Below are positions 1 to 8,265 of a stretch of 42,677 nucleotides of DNA, one piece after another. The DNA lies in contig CAKTBG010000026.1 of assembly GCA_934533135.1 (NCBI GenBank), positions 1-42,677 of the forward strand, written 5' to 3'. Both the position numbers and the translations under genes were made by a program. The notes below the pieces were generated by a model, which was given only the letters and a program-made list of their open reading frames with translations, made no database searches and was not told the origin of the DNA. The stretch comes from an uncultured Faecalibacterium sp. (GTDB lineage Bacteria > Bacillota > Clostridia > Oscillospirales > Ruminococcaceae). Numbering within the stretch: position 1 is the first letter of the stretch; each line of letters begins with the position of its first letter.

Positions 1-98
1 AAGGGATAGTTGGCCGCCTCCGCGTTCTTGGTGGAGGTGATGGCGTTGAACAGAGTGGACTTGCCGACGTTCGGCAGGCCGACGATACCTAATTTCAT
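1..98 (-). CDS. ychF: Ribosome-associated GTPase/ATPase YchF, N-terminal end only
   Basis: Only the first 32 or so codons lie in the window; the rest runs off the left edge. The visible N-terminus is [20 protein letters not shown], which is the Obg-family G1/P-loop (GLPNVGKST, residues 6-14) in the exact form typical of YchF/OLA1. YchF is an ATP-preferring Obg-family protein that associates with ribosomes and stress responses. The ATG at 98-96 is preceded on the minus strand by TAAGGAGCG, a good ribosome binding site. The gene is divergent from the two-component operon to its right. Confidence 0.93.
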   Translation of the reverse strand, partial: MKLGIVGLPNVGKSTLFNAITSTKNAEAANYP

Positions 99-147
99 AT
101 AAAATACGCTCCTTACACGTTGGGGTGAACATAATAATACATCTATC

Positions 148-176
148 ATTATACGCAAAGGAGGAGAAGAGCGCAA
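148..176 (-). promoter_or_regulatory. Sigma-A-type promoter of ychF
   Basis: On the minus strand TTGCGC (176-171) and a perfect TATAAT (153-148) are separated by 17 bases, about 50 bases before the ychF start. Seen in sequence; use as a promoter is inferred. Confidence 0.6.
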
Positions 177-229
177 GCGTTTCACGCCGTTCTGCCCCGC
201 CAAATGTGAAAAAATCATACAAAACCTTC

Positions 230-258
230 TTTATTTTGTCATAACTGTTCCGTATAAT
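230..258 (+). promoter_or_regulatory. Putative promoter of the two-component operon
   Basis: A perfect -10 TATAAT stands at 253-258, 72 bases before the response-regulator start. The -35 position at 17-base spacing (230-235, TTTATT) is weak, so the promoter may need an activator, for example the regulator itself. Confidence 0.5.
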
Positions 259-330
259 AGAAGGTAAGGTTTAGAATTGGATGCTTTGCCGGGCGGCAGG
301 GCATACGGGATACACAGGAGGAACACACTT

Positions 331-1026
331 ATGGCAAACGAAAAGATCCTCGTCGTGGACGATGATACCAACATCTGCGAACTGCTGCGGCTCTACCTGA
401 CCAAGGAAGGGTATCAGGTCACGGTGGCCAACGATGGCGAAGAGGGCCTTGAAAAATTCAATCAGGTCAAACCGGACATGGTGCTGCTGGATGTGATGAT
501 GCCCAAAATGGACGGCCTCGAGGTCTGCCGCCGCATCCGCAAGCTGGGCAACACCCCGGTGATGATGCTGACGGCCAAGGGCGAGACGTTTGATAAGGTC
601 TTGGGCCTTGAGCTGGGGGCGGACGACTACATGGTCAAGCCCTTCGACGCGAAAGAGGTGGTGGCCCGCATCAAGGCGGTGCTCCGCCGCTGCACGACCT
701 CCACCAAGACCGAGAGCACCGAGGGCGTCATCGAGTTCGACAACCTGCGGCTTGACATGAACAGCTACGAGCTGCGGGTCAAGGGTAAGGTGGTGGAGGC
801 TCCCCCGAAGGAGCTGGAGCTGCTCAACTGTCTGGCCTCCCATCCCAACCGGGTCTACACCCGCGACCAGCTGCTGGACGAGGTGTGGGGCTTCGAGTAT
901 TACGGCGATTCCCGCACCATCGACGTCCACGTGAAGCGGCTGCGCGAGAAGCTGGCCGGTGCGTCCGACAAGTGGGAGCTGAAGACCGTCTGGGGTGTGG
1001 GGTATAAGTTCGAGGTGCGGTCGTAA
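331..1026 (+). CDS. OmpR/PhoB-family response regulator
   Basis: DNA-binding output of a two-component system. The 231-residue protein has a receiver domain (residues about 5-118) with the acidic pocket VVDDD, phospho-acceptor Asp54 in LLDVMMPK, the conserved Thr in MLTAKG and Lys103 in VKPFD. A winged-helix C-terminal domain follows (about 135-230), ending in the typical TVWGVGYKFE. The frame is open further upstream to 277, but the ATG at 331 follows AGGAGG at 316-321 and starts exactly at the usual receiver N-terminus, so it was chosen. The stop overlaps the start of the kinase gene (TAATG), so the two are co-translated. The target genes are unknown; PhoP/ResD-like paralogues cannot be separated by eye. 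Confidence 0.95.
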   Translation: MANEKILVVDDDTNICELLRLYLTKEGYQVTVANDGEEGLEKFNQVKPDMVLLDVMMPKMDGLEVCRRIRKLGNTPVMMLTAKGETFDKVLGLELGADDYMVKPFDAKEVVARIKAVLRRCTTSTKTESTEGVIEFDNLRLDMNSYELRVKGKVVEAPPKELELLNCLASHPNRVYTRDQLLDEVWGFEYYGDSRTIDVHVKRLREKLAGASDKWELKTVWGVGYKFEVRS

Positions 1027-2549
1027 TGCGCAAAAGTATCTCCGTGACCTTCTTCTCGATGGTGTCCACCCTGATGCTGCTGGGCATCGTGGTGATGGGC
1101 GCGTCGGAGTGGGTGCTGTTCAACCAGTATTTCGCCCGGGAGCGGTACGATGCACTGGATGAGGTGGTCAACGTCACCCAGAGGGCGGCGTCCTACTTTG
1201 TCGAGGAGGCCGCTCTGCCCGAAGGCGACGAGCTGGACGCCCTGAACACCAAGCTGGAGATCATCGGCGAGAGCGCGGAGGCCTACCTCTTCTTCACCGA
1301 TACGGACGGCAACATTCTGCTGGCTTCGGACGCCAAGAAGATGCAGGGGGATGCCGTGCCCTCCGCGCTGCTGGCAAAGGCGGACGCGACACCGGAAAAT
1401 TACCATGTGTTCGGCACGCTGGACGGGGTGCTGGAGGAAAAGACCTATGTTTCCATCCACCCCATCGAGAACATCCGGGGAGATGGAAGCTGCAGCGGAT
1501 ATCTCTTCCTCTGCTCGTCCGGCGAGCGGCTGAGCGAATTCCGGTATCAGTTCCTCTCCAACTTTTTCCTGTCGGCCTGCCTGATGCTGCTGGTGGCGAG
1601 CCTGTTCACCAAACGGCTGATGGGGCGGCTGACCGATCCGCTCCAGAAGATCACCGACGCGGCGCAGCGGTTTGGCGGCGGTGACCTGTCGGTACGGGTC
1701 GAGGGCGTCGAGGGCGAAGGAGAAGTGGCAGATCTGGCCCGCACCTTCAACACCATGGCCGGGAACATCCAGATGAACGACAACTCCCGGGGGCAGTTCA
1801 TGGGGAACATCGCCCACGAGCTGCGCACCCCGATGACCACCATCAAGGGCTTCATCGACGGCATTCTGGACGGCACCATCCCGCCCGAGATGCAGAACCA
1901 TTACCTGCAGCTGGTCTCGGAGGAGACCGGCCGTCTGGCGCGGCTGATCCAGAATATGCTGGATCTGTCCAAGCTGGAAAGCGGCGAGTATCAGGTCAAT
2001 GCCCGGATGTTCAACATCTGGGAGACCCTGACCGGCGTGGCACTGTCGGCCGAGCAGCGGATCAACGACGGGATGATCGAGATCGAGGGGCTGACCATGG
2101 ACGAAAAGGTTCTGGTCTACGCCGATCCCGACCTGATCCATCAGGTGGCCTACAACCTGCTGGACAACGCCATCAAGTTCACGCCCGCAGGGGGCACCAT
2201 CCGTTTCGGCGTCGAAAAGCTCGGCCCGGATGTGGAGGTGTCCATCTGGAATTCGGGGCAGGGCATCAGCCCGGAAGCTTTGCCCTACGTCTTTGAGCGG
2301 TTCTACAAGGAGGACCGCTCCCGCGGGCTGCACGCCCGGGGCGCAGGCCTCGGCCTGAACATCTGCAAGGTGCTGGTCAATCTGGCCGGCGGGCAGATCC
2401 GGGTGGAGAGCCAGCAGGGAGAGTGGTGCAGGTTTGTGTTTACGCTGCCGGCACAGGCTCCCAATCCCGGCGGGATGAAGCGTCTGCCTGACGAGAGCGG
2501 CCGCCCCGGTGCCGTTGAGGATCCCGCAAGCATGAGACCTGTCCAGTGA
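1026..2549 (+). CDS. Membrane sensor histidine kinase (HAMP-HisKA-HATPase)
   Basis: Partner kinase of the preceding regulator, 507 residues. A first membrane segment lies at about residues 8-29, an extracellular sensor region at about 30-177 and a second membrane segment at about 178-198. These are followed by a HAMP linker (GRLTDPLQKITDAAQRF region), then HisKA with the phospho-acceptor His264 in NIAHELRTPM. The HATPase domain shows an N box (YNLLDNAIKF), the G1-like NSGQGIS, an F box (YVFERFYKED) and the G2 motif GAGLGLNI. The protein ends with a short Pro/Gly-rich tail. It overlaps the regulator gene by one base. The ligand cannot be read from the sequence. Confidence 0.95.
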   Translation: MRKSISVTFFSMVSTLMLLGIVVMGASEWVLFNQYFARERYDALDEVVNVTQRAASYFVEEAALPEGDELDALNTKLEIIGESAEAYLFFTDTDGNILLASDAKKMQGDAVPSALLAKADATPENYHVFGTLDGVLEEKTYVSIHPIENIRGDGSCSGYLFLCSSGERLSEFRYQFLSNFFLSACLMLLVASLFTKRLMGRLTDPLQKITDAAQRFGGGDLSVRVEGVEGEGEVADLARTFNTMAGNIQMNDNSRGQFMGNIAHELRTPMTTIKGFIDGILDGTIPPEMQNHYLQLVSEETGRLARLIQNMLDLSKLESGEYQVNARMFNIWETLTGVALSAEQRINDGMIEIEGLTMDEKVLVYADPDLIHQVAYNLLDNAIKFTPAGGTIRFGVEKLGPDVEVSIWNSGQGISPEALPYVFERFYKEDRSRGLHARGAGLGLNICKVLVNLAGGQIRVESQQGEWCRFVFTLPAQAPNPGGMKRLPDESGRPGAVEDPASMRPVQ

Positions 2550-2557
2550 ATCCACAG

Positions 2558-2605
2558 CCAGACTGCCGCCCGCAAGGGTCGGTGGTCTGGTTTTCTGTGT
2601 TTTTC
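2558..2605 (+). terminator. Intrinsic terminator after the two-component operon
   Basis: CCAGAC at 2558 pairs with GTCTGG ending at 2590, with further pairing inside (CCG/CGG, CCC/GGG); a T-rich stretch follows at 2591-2604. It begins 9 bases after the kinase stop. Confidence 0.75.
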
Positions 2606-2626
2606 GTGAAAAACGCTGCTGCAGGT

Positions 2627-2655
2627 TTGATTTTTTGCGCATTTTCATGTAAACT
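2627..2655 (+). promoter_or_regulatory. Putative promoter of the rpe-rnf-like operon
   Basis: TTGATT (2627-2632), a 17-base spacer and TAAACT (2650-2655), lying in a short AT-rich gap between the kinase terminator and rpe. Confidence 0.5.
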
Positions 2656-2766
2656 AAGAAATAGCTATGTCCATCTCCCTCCGGGGCGGAAAAACCGTGC
2701 CGGAACGGGGAGAAAAAGGGGACAATAAGTGAAAAATCTTTCTGAAATTACGGAGAGTATACAAAA

Positions 2767-3417
2767 ATGACGATTGTGAGTCCTTCCATTCTTTCCGCCG
2801 ACTTTACCCATCTGGGCGACGACTGCCGGATGGTGCTGGATGCCGGAGCCAAGATGCTGCATTATGACGTGATGGACGGCCACTTTGTGCCGAACATCAG
2901 CTTTGGCGTGCCGGTGCTCAAGAGCCTGCACAAGGGTCTGCCGGAGGCGTTCTACGACGTCCACCTGATGATCTCGCATCCGCTGGAATATGCCGAGCCG
3001 TTCATCCAAGCGGGCGCGACCCTGTACAATTTCCACCTCGAGTGCGAGGATGACATCCAGCAGACGCTGGATCGGGTCAAGGCTCTGGGCTGCAAGGTCG
3101 GCCTGACCATCAAGCCCAATACCCCGCCCGAGGCACTGGCCCCCTATCTGGATCAGCTGGATCTGGTGCTGGTCATGAGCGTGGAGCCGGGGTTCGGCGG
3201 CCAGAAGTTTATGCCGTCGGCTCTCGACAAGCTCCGCTGGCTCAAGGCAGAGCGGGAAAAACGGGGTCTGCATTACCTGCTGGAAGTGGATGGCGGTGTG
3301 GACGCGGACACGGCACCGCGCTGCGTCGAGGCCGGTGCGGATGTTCTGGTGGCGGGCAGTGCCGTCTTTGGCGCAGCCGAACCGGCGGAGATGGTGCGCC
3401 GTCTGGCCGCTCTGTAA
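2767..3417 (+). CDS. rpe: Ribulose-phosphate 3-epimerase
   Basis: Interconverts ribulose 5-phosphate and xylulose 5-phosphate in the pentose phosphate pathway; cytoplasmic TIM barrel. The 216-residue length fits the family. Signature stretches are PSILSADF at the N-terminus, the metal/catalytic HYDVMDGHFVPN (HxDxMDG), VHLMI(S/V)xP, the MSVEPGFGGQKF loop, and the C-terminal VDGGV and VAGSAVFG phosphate-binding loops. The Rnf-like D gene begins 13 bases after the stop, so rpe is probably the first gene of that operon. Nothing in the protein explains why an epimerase is coupled to Rnf-like proteins. Confidence 0.97.
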   Translation: MTIVSPSILSADFTHLGDDCRMVLDAGAKMLHYDVMDGHFVPNISFGVPVLKSLHKGLPEAFYDVHLMISHPLEYAEPFIQAGATLYNFHLECEDDIQQTLDRVKALGCKVGLTIKPNTPPEALAPYLDQLDLVLVMSVEPGFGGQKFMPSALDKLRWLKAEREKRGLHYLLEVDGGVDADTAPRCVEAGADVLVAGSAVFGAAEPAEMVRRLAAL

Positions 3418-3430
3418 GAGGGGTGCGGCC

Positions 3431-4450
3431 ATGGAAAAAACGATCATCGAACTGCAGGAAAAGGAGCTGGAGCGGACCGGCGGCTACTATCGGCATCTGA
3501 GCTGCATGGCCATCCCGCTGCTTTGTATGGCCTGCTATCTGTATGGGGCGCGGCCGCTGCTGCTGTGCGCGGCAGCCGTGCTCACCGGCAACCTGTGCGA
3601 CCGTCTGGTCAGCCTGCTGCGCCGGAGAGTGTATCGGGCGGCGGATTTTTCCAGCGAGAGCTTCGCGCTGGTCATCGCGCTGCTGCTGCCCGCCACGGTG
3701 GACTGGTATGTCCTGATCGCGGCGGTGCTGGTGGGCGTGCTGATCGGCAAAGAGGTGTTTGGTGGATACGGCAGCTACCCCTTCAACCCTGCCGCCGTGG
3801 GCTATACCGTTGCGGCAGTCTCCTGGCCGGAGCAGGTGTTCCGGTATCCCCAGCCCTACGTCCGCATCCCGCTCTGGGATGCATCGGACGTGCCGTTGTC
3901 CAGCTCCGTTTCGGACACCCTGCGCAGCGGCGGAATGCTGAACATGAGCGCAATGAGCCTTGTGCTGGGCGAGTATGCGGCCCCCATGGGCACCGGTGCG
4001 GCTCTCATCATCGTGGCCTGCGGCTTCTTCCTGTGGAGGCAGAAGGACATCCGCCTGAGCACGGCGGTCAGCTTTCTGATCACCAGCGCACTCATCGTGT
4101 TCCTCTTCCCGCGGGAGGCCGGACTGATGGACAGCTCCATCTTTACGACGTTTGCAGCCCGTCTGGGCAGCGTGCGGAACGAGCTGCTGACCGGGGCGAT
4201 GCTGTTCAGTGCCGTGTTCCTCTTCAATGAGCCGTATACCTGCGCCCACCACCGGATCGGCCGCATCCTCTACGGCGTGCTGCTGGGCGTGATGACCATG
4301 GGCTTCCGGTATTTCGGCGTGTACGACACGGGCGTGTGCTTTGCGCTGCTGGTGGTCAACAGCATTTCCGGCTGGATCGACCGCACCGAGCTGCGGCTGT
4401 ACCAGCTGCTCCGGCGGACGCCGGAGGACGGAAAGGAGGCGGCGGAATGA
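3431..4450 (+). CDS. RnfD/NqrB-like membrane protein, no visible FMN-threonine motif
   Basis: A polytopic membrane protein of 339 residues, homologous to RnfD of the Rnf ferredoxin:NAD oxidoreductase. The RnfD hallmark YPFNPAAVGYTV is present at about residues 117-128, as is the later LLTGAMLFSAVFLFNEP segment, equivalent to LLSGATMLGAFFILTDP of E. coli RnfD. In canonical RnfD a threonine in an S(T)GAT-like or QAT motif carries covalent FMN. In the corresponding stretch here (about residues 165-185) no such motif is seen. The start ATG at 3431 follows a GAGGGG stretch, although the frame is open upstream into rpe. It overlaps the E-like gene by 4 bases. RnfB, RnfC and RnfG partners are not in the window, so assignment to a working Rnf complex is doubtful. 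Confidence 0.85.
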   Translation: MEKTIIELQEKELERTGGYYRHLSCMAIPLLCMACYLYGARPLLLCAAAVLTGNLCDRLVSLLRRRVYRAADFSSESFALVIALLLPATVDWYVLIAAVLVGVLIGKEVFGGYGSYPFNPAAVGYTVAAVSWPEQVFRYPQPYVRIPLWDASDVPLSSSVSDTLRSGGMLNMSAMSLVLGEYAAPMGTGAALIIVACGFFLWRQKDIRLSTAVSFLITSALIVFLFPREAGLMDSSIFTTFAARLGSVRNELLTGAMLFSAVFLFNEPYTCAHHRIGRILYGVLLGVMTMGFRYFGVYDTGVCFALLVVNSISGWIDRTELRLYQLLRRTPEDGKEAAE

Positions 4451-5166
4451 AACGCAGCATTGCAGAACAGATCGTCCGCAACCCGGACAAGTACGCCCAC
4501 CATGACCGTGTGTTCCTGAACAACCCGGTCGTCATGCAGGGCATGGGTCTGGCTCCGCTGGTGGTGTTGGCCACGAGCGGAAAAAATGCCGTGATGCTGG
4601 CGGTGGCGGTCTTGCTGCTGCTGACCCCGTCCCGGCTGCTGGCCTGCCTGCTGAGCCGCGCCGTTCCCCTGCGGGATGAGCAGCCCGCGGCAGAAGAGCT
4701 GGAAAAGAAGCTGCTGCCCCGGGGCCTGATCTACTGCGGCAGTGCCGCGGTGGTCTATTTGGGGATGTATCCGCTACTGAACCACCTCTTTGGGGTGGAT
4801 CTGCTGAGTCTGGGCGTCTATCTGCCCCTGCTGACCATCGAGCCGCTGCTGATCTACCGTTTCGGCCGGGTACAGGAGCATCCCCGGAAAGCGATCTCCA
4901 AGGGTCTGCGGATCACCGTGGGCTACGCGCTGATCCTGCTGCTGGTGGGCTGTGTGCGGGAGTTTCTGGCACAGGGCTCTCTCTTCGGGGTGGCATTGAG
5001 CATCCGCGCACCTCTGCCGATGGCGTCCATGCCGGCCGGCGGCTTTATCGTGCTGGGGGTGCTGTGCGCCGTCTGGCGTGCCATGGCCAACTGGCATAAG
5101 AAGGATCTGAAGACCGAGGCGGTCAACCTGATCGCCCTGCAGAAGGAGGGAGAGCACGAGCAATGA
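4447..5166 (+). CDS. RnfE-like membrane protein lacking the cluster cysteines
   Basis: Polytopic membrane protein of 239 residues in the RnfA/RnfE/NqrD/NqrE family. The family motif NNPVLVQLLGLCPLLAV appears here as NNPVVMQGMGLAPLVVL, so the cysteine is Ala. The second motif, IPLIVTNCIVVGR in E. coli RnfE (from memory), appears as LPLLTIEPLLIYR, so its cysteine is Pro. These two cysteines, with two from RnfA, hold a [2Fe-2S] cluster in the membrane core of Rnf. The later RE(F/I)..G(S/T)LFG and MPAGGFI(V/G)LG stretches are conserved. The start overlaps the D-like gene (ATGA) and the end overlaps the A-like gene (ATGAG). It is a genuine family member but probably not an electron carrier. Confidence 0.85.
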   Translation: MKRSIAEQIVRNPDKYAHHDRVFLNNPVVMQGMGLAPLVVLATSGKNAVMLAVAVLLLLTPSRLLACLLSRAVPLRDEQPAAEELEKKLLPRGLIYCGSAAVVYLGMYPLLNHLFGVDLLSLGVYLPLLTIEPLLIYRFGRVQEHPRKAISKGLRITVGYALILLLVGCVREFLAQGSLFGVALSIRAPLPMASMPAGGFIVLGVLCAVWRAMANWHKKDLKTEAVNLIALQKEGEHEQ

Positions 5167-5771
5167 GAGAAGTTCTGAATGCAGTCGGCCTCTTTTTCAG
5201 CTATGCAGTGCTGGCGATCTTTGCGCAGAACGCGATCTTCACCCGTGGTCTGGGCGTTTCCCGTCTGGTGCAGCTGGTCGGCGATGACCGCACCAGCAGC
5301 GGGTGGTTCGCGCTGATGCTCTGCGTCACGCAGGTGCTGGTGGCACCGCTGGCGTTCTTTGCAGGCGGCGGGATCGCCCCGCTGGAAAACCGTGCCCAGC
5401 TGCGGCCGCTGGTCTATCTGGGCTGCATCGCGCTGGTCTGCCTGTTTGAGTATCTGGTGCTGCGGCTGGTCAAAGGCCCCCGCAGCGGCCTGCTTATCCG
5501 CATCCTGCCGCTGGCTGCGCTGAACAGCTGTGTGCTGGGCACCGTGCTGGTGGAGCGTACCCAGAGCTTTACGCTGGGCCAGTCGCTGGGCTTCGGCCTC
5601 GGCAGCGGGCTGGGCTATCTGCTGGCCGTCATGCTGGTCACCGAGGCCAAGAACCGCCTGCGCAGCCGGGCGATCCCGGCGGCGTTCCGCGGCCTGCCCA
5701 TCACGCTGGTGTACATCGGCGTGCTGGCACTGGCGATCTATGGCTTTACCGGACATTCTGTGATCCTGTGA
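5163..5771 (+). CDS. RnfA-like membrane protein lacking canonical cluster cysteines
   Basis: Third member of the trio, 202 residues and about six membrane segments. It aligns with RnfA: the N-terminal N.F/I.....LG(L)CPF motif reads QNAIFTRGLGVSRLVQL, so LCP is replaced by VSR. The second motif TTNCAVLGVALL reads ALNSCVLGTVLV, where the Cys is displaced by one residue. The C-terminal IPAAFRGLPITL matches VPAPFRGNAIAL of RnfA. It overlaps the E-like gene by 4 bases, so D, E and A are translationally coupled. Partners B, C and G are absent locally. Family membership is clear; the function is open. Confidence 0.85.
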   Translation: MREVLNAVGLFFSYAVLAIFAQNAIFTRGLGVSRLVQLVGDDRTSSGWFALMLCVTQVLVAPLAFFAGGGIAPLENRAQLRPLVYLGCIALVCLFEYLVLRLVKGPRSGLLIRILPLAALNSCVLGTVLVERTQSFTLGQSLGFGLGSGLGYLLAVMLVTEAKNRLRSRAIPAAFRGLPITLVYIGVLALAIYGFTGHSVIL

Positions 5772-5796
5772 TCGGAACAGGGAGGGTGGAACACTT

Positions 5797-6927
5797 ATGG
5801 CACACTATAAAAAACGCCCCAAGGTGAAACGCTACCGGCGGAGTTTTTACAGCCGCGAAATGCGGGTCAAAAAGGGGATCGGCATCGCGGTGCTGGTGAT
5901 CGCGGTGCTGGCGGCTGCATGGGTGGCTGCACCCCATGTTCTGGACTGGGCAACCCACACCTGGTACACCGTGGTGCGCAATCGGGATCTCTCGGCGTCC
6001 AGTGCATCCAGCACCGTGTCCCGTGCGGCGTCCAGCGAAGCGGCGGATTCACGCGCAGCTTCTTCGGAGGCGGCATCCGGCGCACAGGCGGCTTCCTCGG
6101 CGGCAGAGCCGGAACCCGCTTCGGGCACCGCCATCGTTGCGGGCAGCTGGGCGGAGGCGGATGTTTCCGCGCTGACCAGTGACGAGGGCATCCGTGCGGC
6201 GGCGCAGCAGCTGGCAGCGCAGGGCGCAGCCTATGCGGTGGTGACCCTGAAAGACACCGCCGGTACCGTCTACTTCCCGTCTCAGACGGCGGCAGGCGCG
6301 GCCAACGCAGCCGCCGCGACCGTGGATCCGGCCCGGATCGCCGCGATCTTCAAGGAAGAGGGTCTGATCCCGGTGGCAAAGCTCGCCGCGTTCCGTGATC
6401 CGGCCGGTGCCCGCGCCGTCCGCACCATGGCCATCGGCTACACCAATCAGGCGTACCTCTGGCTGGACAACAAGGCTTCGGCCGGCGGCAACCCGTGGCT
6501 GAACCCCTACGCGCAGGAGGCGGTGCAGTACATCGGCGATCTCATCGACGAGCTGCACACGGCGGGCTTCGATCAGATCCTGCTGGAAAATGTGCAGTTC
6601 CCTGCAGCGCAGAACGGCAAGCAGGACTTCGGCAATACCAACGGCGTGGATCGTGCCGGGCAGCTGGCGGCGGACATCGCCGCATGGCAGGCACGCTTCG
6701 GCGACGGCGTGACCCTGTGGTACGGCTACGCACTGGGACAGGTGACAGACACGGCGTCCACGCTGGGCGCACCGGCGGCGCAGCTGGGGCTGAAGAACCT
6801 GCTGGTGACCGTGCCCGCCAAGTCCACGCTGGACGAGGCCGCCCGTGCCGGGCTGCTCCAGAGCCTTGCGGCTTCGGGGGTGGAGCACGTTGTCATCCGG
6901 GATGATGCGGCGCAGTATTTTGAATAA
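5797..6927 (+). CDS. Membrane-anchored DUF4015 putative glycoside hydrolase
   Basis: A 376-residue protein with a basic N-terminus, one membrane anchor at about residues 27-46 and a long Ala/Ser/Glu linker (about 66-120). The C-terminal domain resembles the DUF4015 (putative glycosyl hydrolase, PF13200) barrel. Diagnostic stretches are GLIPVAKLAAFRDP, the NPWLNPYAQEAVQYI segment (usual form W.NPY...V..Y) and GFDQILLENVQFP (usual form GFDEIQFDYVRFP). In family members the aspartate in the last motif is thought to be catalytic; here the corresponding residues are LEN, so Glu may take that role or activity may be reduced. It starts 25 bases after the RnfA-like gene with a GGGAGGG site and is probably in the same operon. 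It would face the cell exterior. Confidence 0.75.
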   Translation: MAHYKKRPKVKRYRRSFYSREMRVKKGIGIAVLVIAVLAAAWVAAPHVLDWATHTWYTVVRNRDLSASSASSTVSRAASSEAADSRAASSEAASGAQAASSAAEPEPASGTAIVAGSWAEADVSALTSDEGIRAAAQQLAAQGAAYAVVTLKDTAGTVYFPSQTAAGAANAAAATVDPARIAAIFKEEGLIPVAKLAAFRDPAGARAVRTMAIGYTNQAYLWLDNKASAGGNPWLNPYAQEAVQYIGDLIDELHTAGFDQILLENVQFPAAQNGKQDFGNTNGVDRAGQLAADIAAWQARFGDGVTLWYGYALGQVTDTASTLGAPAAQLGLKNLLVTVPAKSTLDEAARAGLLQSLAASGVEHVVIRDDAAQYFE

Positions 6928-6962
6928 GGCTTTTTCGGAATCCTGAAAGTGAGGAATCAATT

Positions 6963-8255
6963 ATGAATCACGCATCCTGCTTTTCACCTGCTCACATCCT
7001 TCTGCCGGCAGAAAACATCCCGCTGGAGCAATGGGGATGCGTGGCCTGCGATCAGTTTACCAGCGACCGCGCCTATTGGGAAAAGGCGGCGCAGACGGCG
7101 GCCGACTGCCCCAGCACCCTGCATCTCATCCTGCCTGAGGTCTATCTTGAGGGCAGCGATGTGAATGACCGCATTGAAAAGATCCACCAGACGATGGAGG
7201 ATTACGCTCAGAACGTGCTGACCCGTGCGGTGGACGGCTTTGTCTATGTGGAGCGCACCGAGCAGAGCGGCCGCATCCGGCAGGGTCTTGTGGGAAAGAT
7301 CGATCTGGAAGCATATAGTTATGCCAAAGGCACCCGCCCGGCCGTCCGGCCCAGCGAGCGTACCGTCGAATCCCGCATCCCGCCCCGGATGGCTGTGCGG
7401 CGGGGCGCAACGCTGGAGACGCCCCATGTGATGATGCTGGCCGACGACCCGGACTGCACCCTCATCGAGCCCATCGGGGCAAAGAAGGACGCGCTGCGGA
7501 AGGTCTACGAGGGCGATCTGATGCTGGGCGGCGGCCACATTGCGGGCTGGGCCGTGGAAGATCCGGCACTGCTGGAACAGATCGACCGTGCCCTGAACGC
7601 CCTCGGCAGTCAGGAAGCCTTTGACGCCAAATACCCCGAGGCAAAGGGGGCACAGCCCCTGACGCTGGCGGTCGGCGACGGCAACCACTCGCTGGCTTCG
7701 GCCAAAGCCTGCTGGGAAGAGCTGAAGAAGACCCTGACCCCGGAGCAGCAGCAGACCCATCCGGCGCGCTGGTGCCTCGCAGAGGTCTGCAACGTCCACT
7801 CCCCGGCCATTGAGATCGAGCCGATCCACCGCGTCCTCTTCAATGTGGACTGCGGCGCGGTGCTGCTGGCCCTCATTACATGGAGCGACGCGAACATGGC
7901 CGGGATCTGTTTCGGCGACGCCAAGCAGCAGTCCTTTACGCTGGCCGGCCCGCACGTCTCGAACGTGCTGAGCTTTGAAGACCCGGTTGCCCCGCTGACC
8001 GTGGGCACCATCGACGAATTCATCGAACATTTCCTCGAGCGTCACAAGGAGGCCCGGGTGGATTATGTCCACGACGAGCCGGCTGTCCGTGCCCTGACCA
8101 AACAGGGCGGCGTGGCGTTCCTGCTGCCGCCGTTTGAGAAGCGCGACCTCTTTAAGGGCGTCGTGCTGGGCGGCGTGCTCCCGCGCAAGACCTTCAGTAT
8201 GGGTCATGCGGAGGAAAAGCGGTACTATGTGGAGTGCCGCAAGATCAAAGAATAA
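6963..8255 (+). CDS. DUF1015 family protein
   Basis: A 430-residue cytoplasmic protein of the DUF1015 family. Visible family features are the N-terminal [14 protein letters not shown], the LPEVYLEG and [11 protein letters not shown] stretches, the [16 protein letters not shown] motif (usual form [14 protein letters not shown]) and MSVEP-free C-terminal PPFEKRDLF and [20 protein letters not shown]. No biochemical function is established to my knowledge. It follows the DUF4015 gene by 35 bases and has a GAGG ribosome binding site. Confidence 0.85.
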   Translation: MNHASCFSPAHILLPAENIPLEQWGCVACDQFTSDRAYWEKAAQTAADCPSTLHLILPEVYLEGSDVNDRIEKIHQTMEDYAQNVLTRAVDGFVYVERTEQSGRIRQGLVGKIDLEAYSYAKGTRPAVRPSERTVESRIPPRMAVRRGATLETPHVMMLADDPDCTLIEPIGAKKDALRKVYEGDLMLGGGHIAGWAVEDPALLEQIDRALNALGSQEAFDAKYPEAKGAQPLTLAVGDGNHSLASAKACWEELKKTLTPEQQQTHPARWCLAEVCNVHSPAIEIEPIHRVLFNVDCGAVLLALITWSDANMAGICFGDAKQQSFTLAGPHVSNVLSFEDPVAPLTVGTIDEFIEHFLERHKEARVDYVHDEPAVRALTKQGGVAFLLPPFEKRDLFKGVVLGGVLPRKTFSMGHAEEKRYYVECRKIKE

Positions 8256-8265
8256 TAGGAGAACC

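Noticed and set aside
5163..5771. Intact Rnf complex encoded by the rpe-linked operon
   Set aside because: Genes for RnfB, RnfC and RnfG are absent and the cluster-binding cysteines are lost, so a normal Rnf assignment is not supported from this window.
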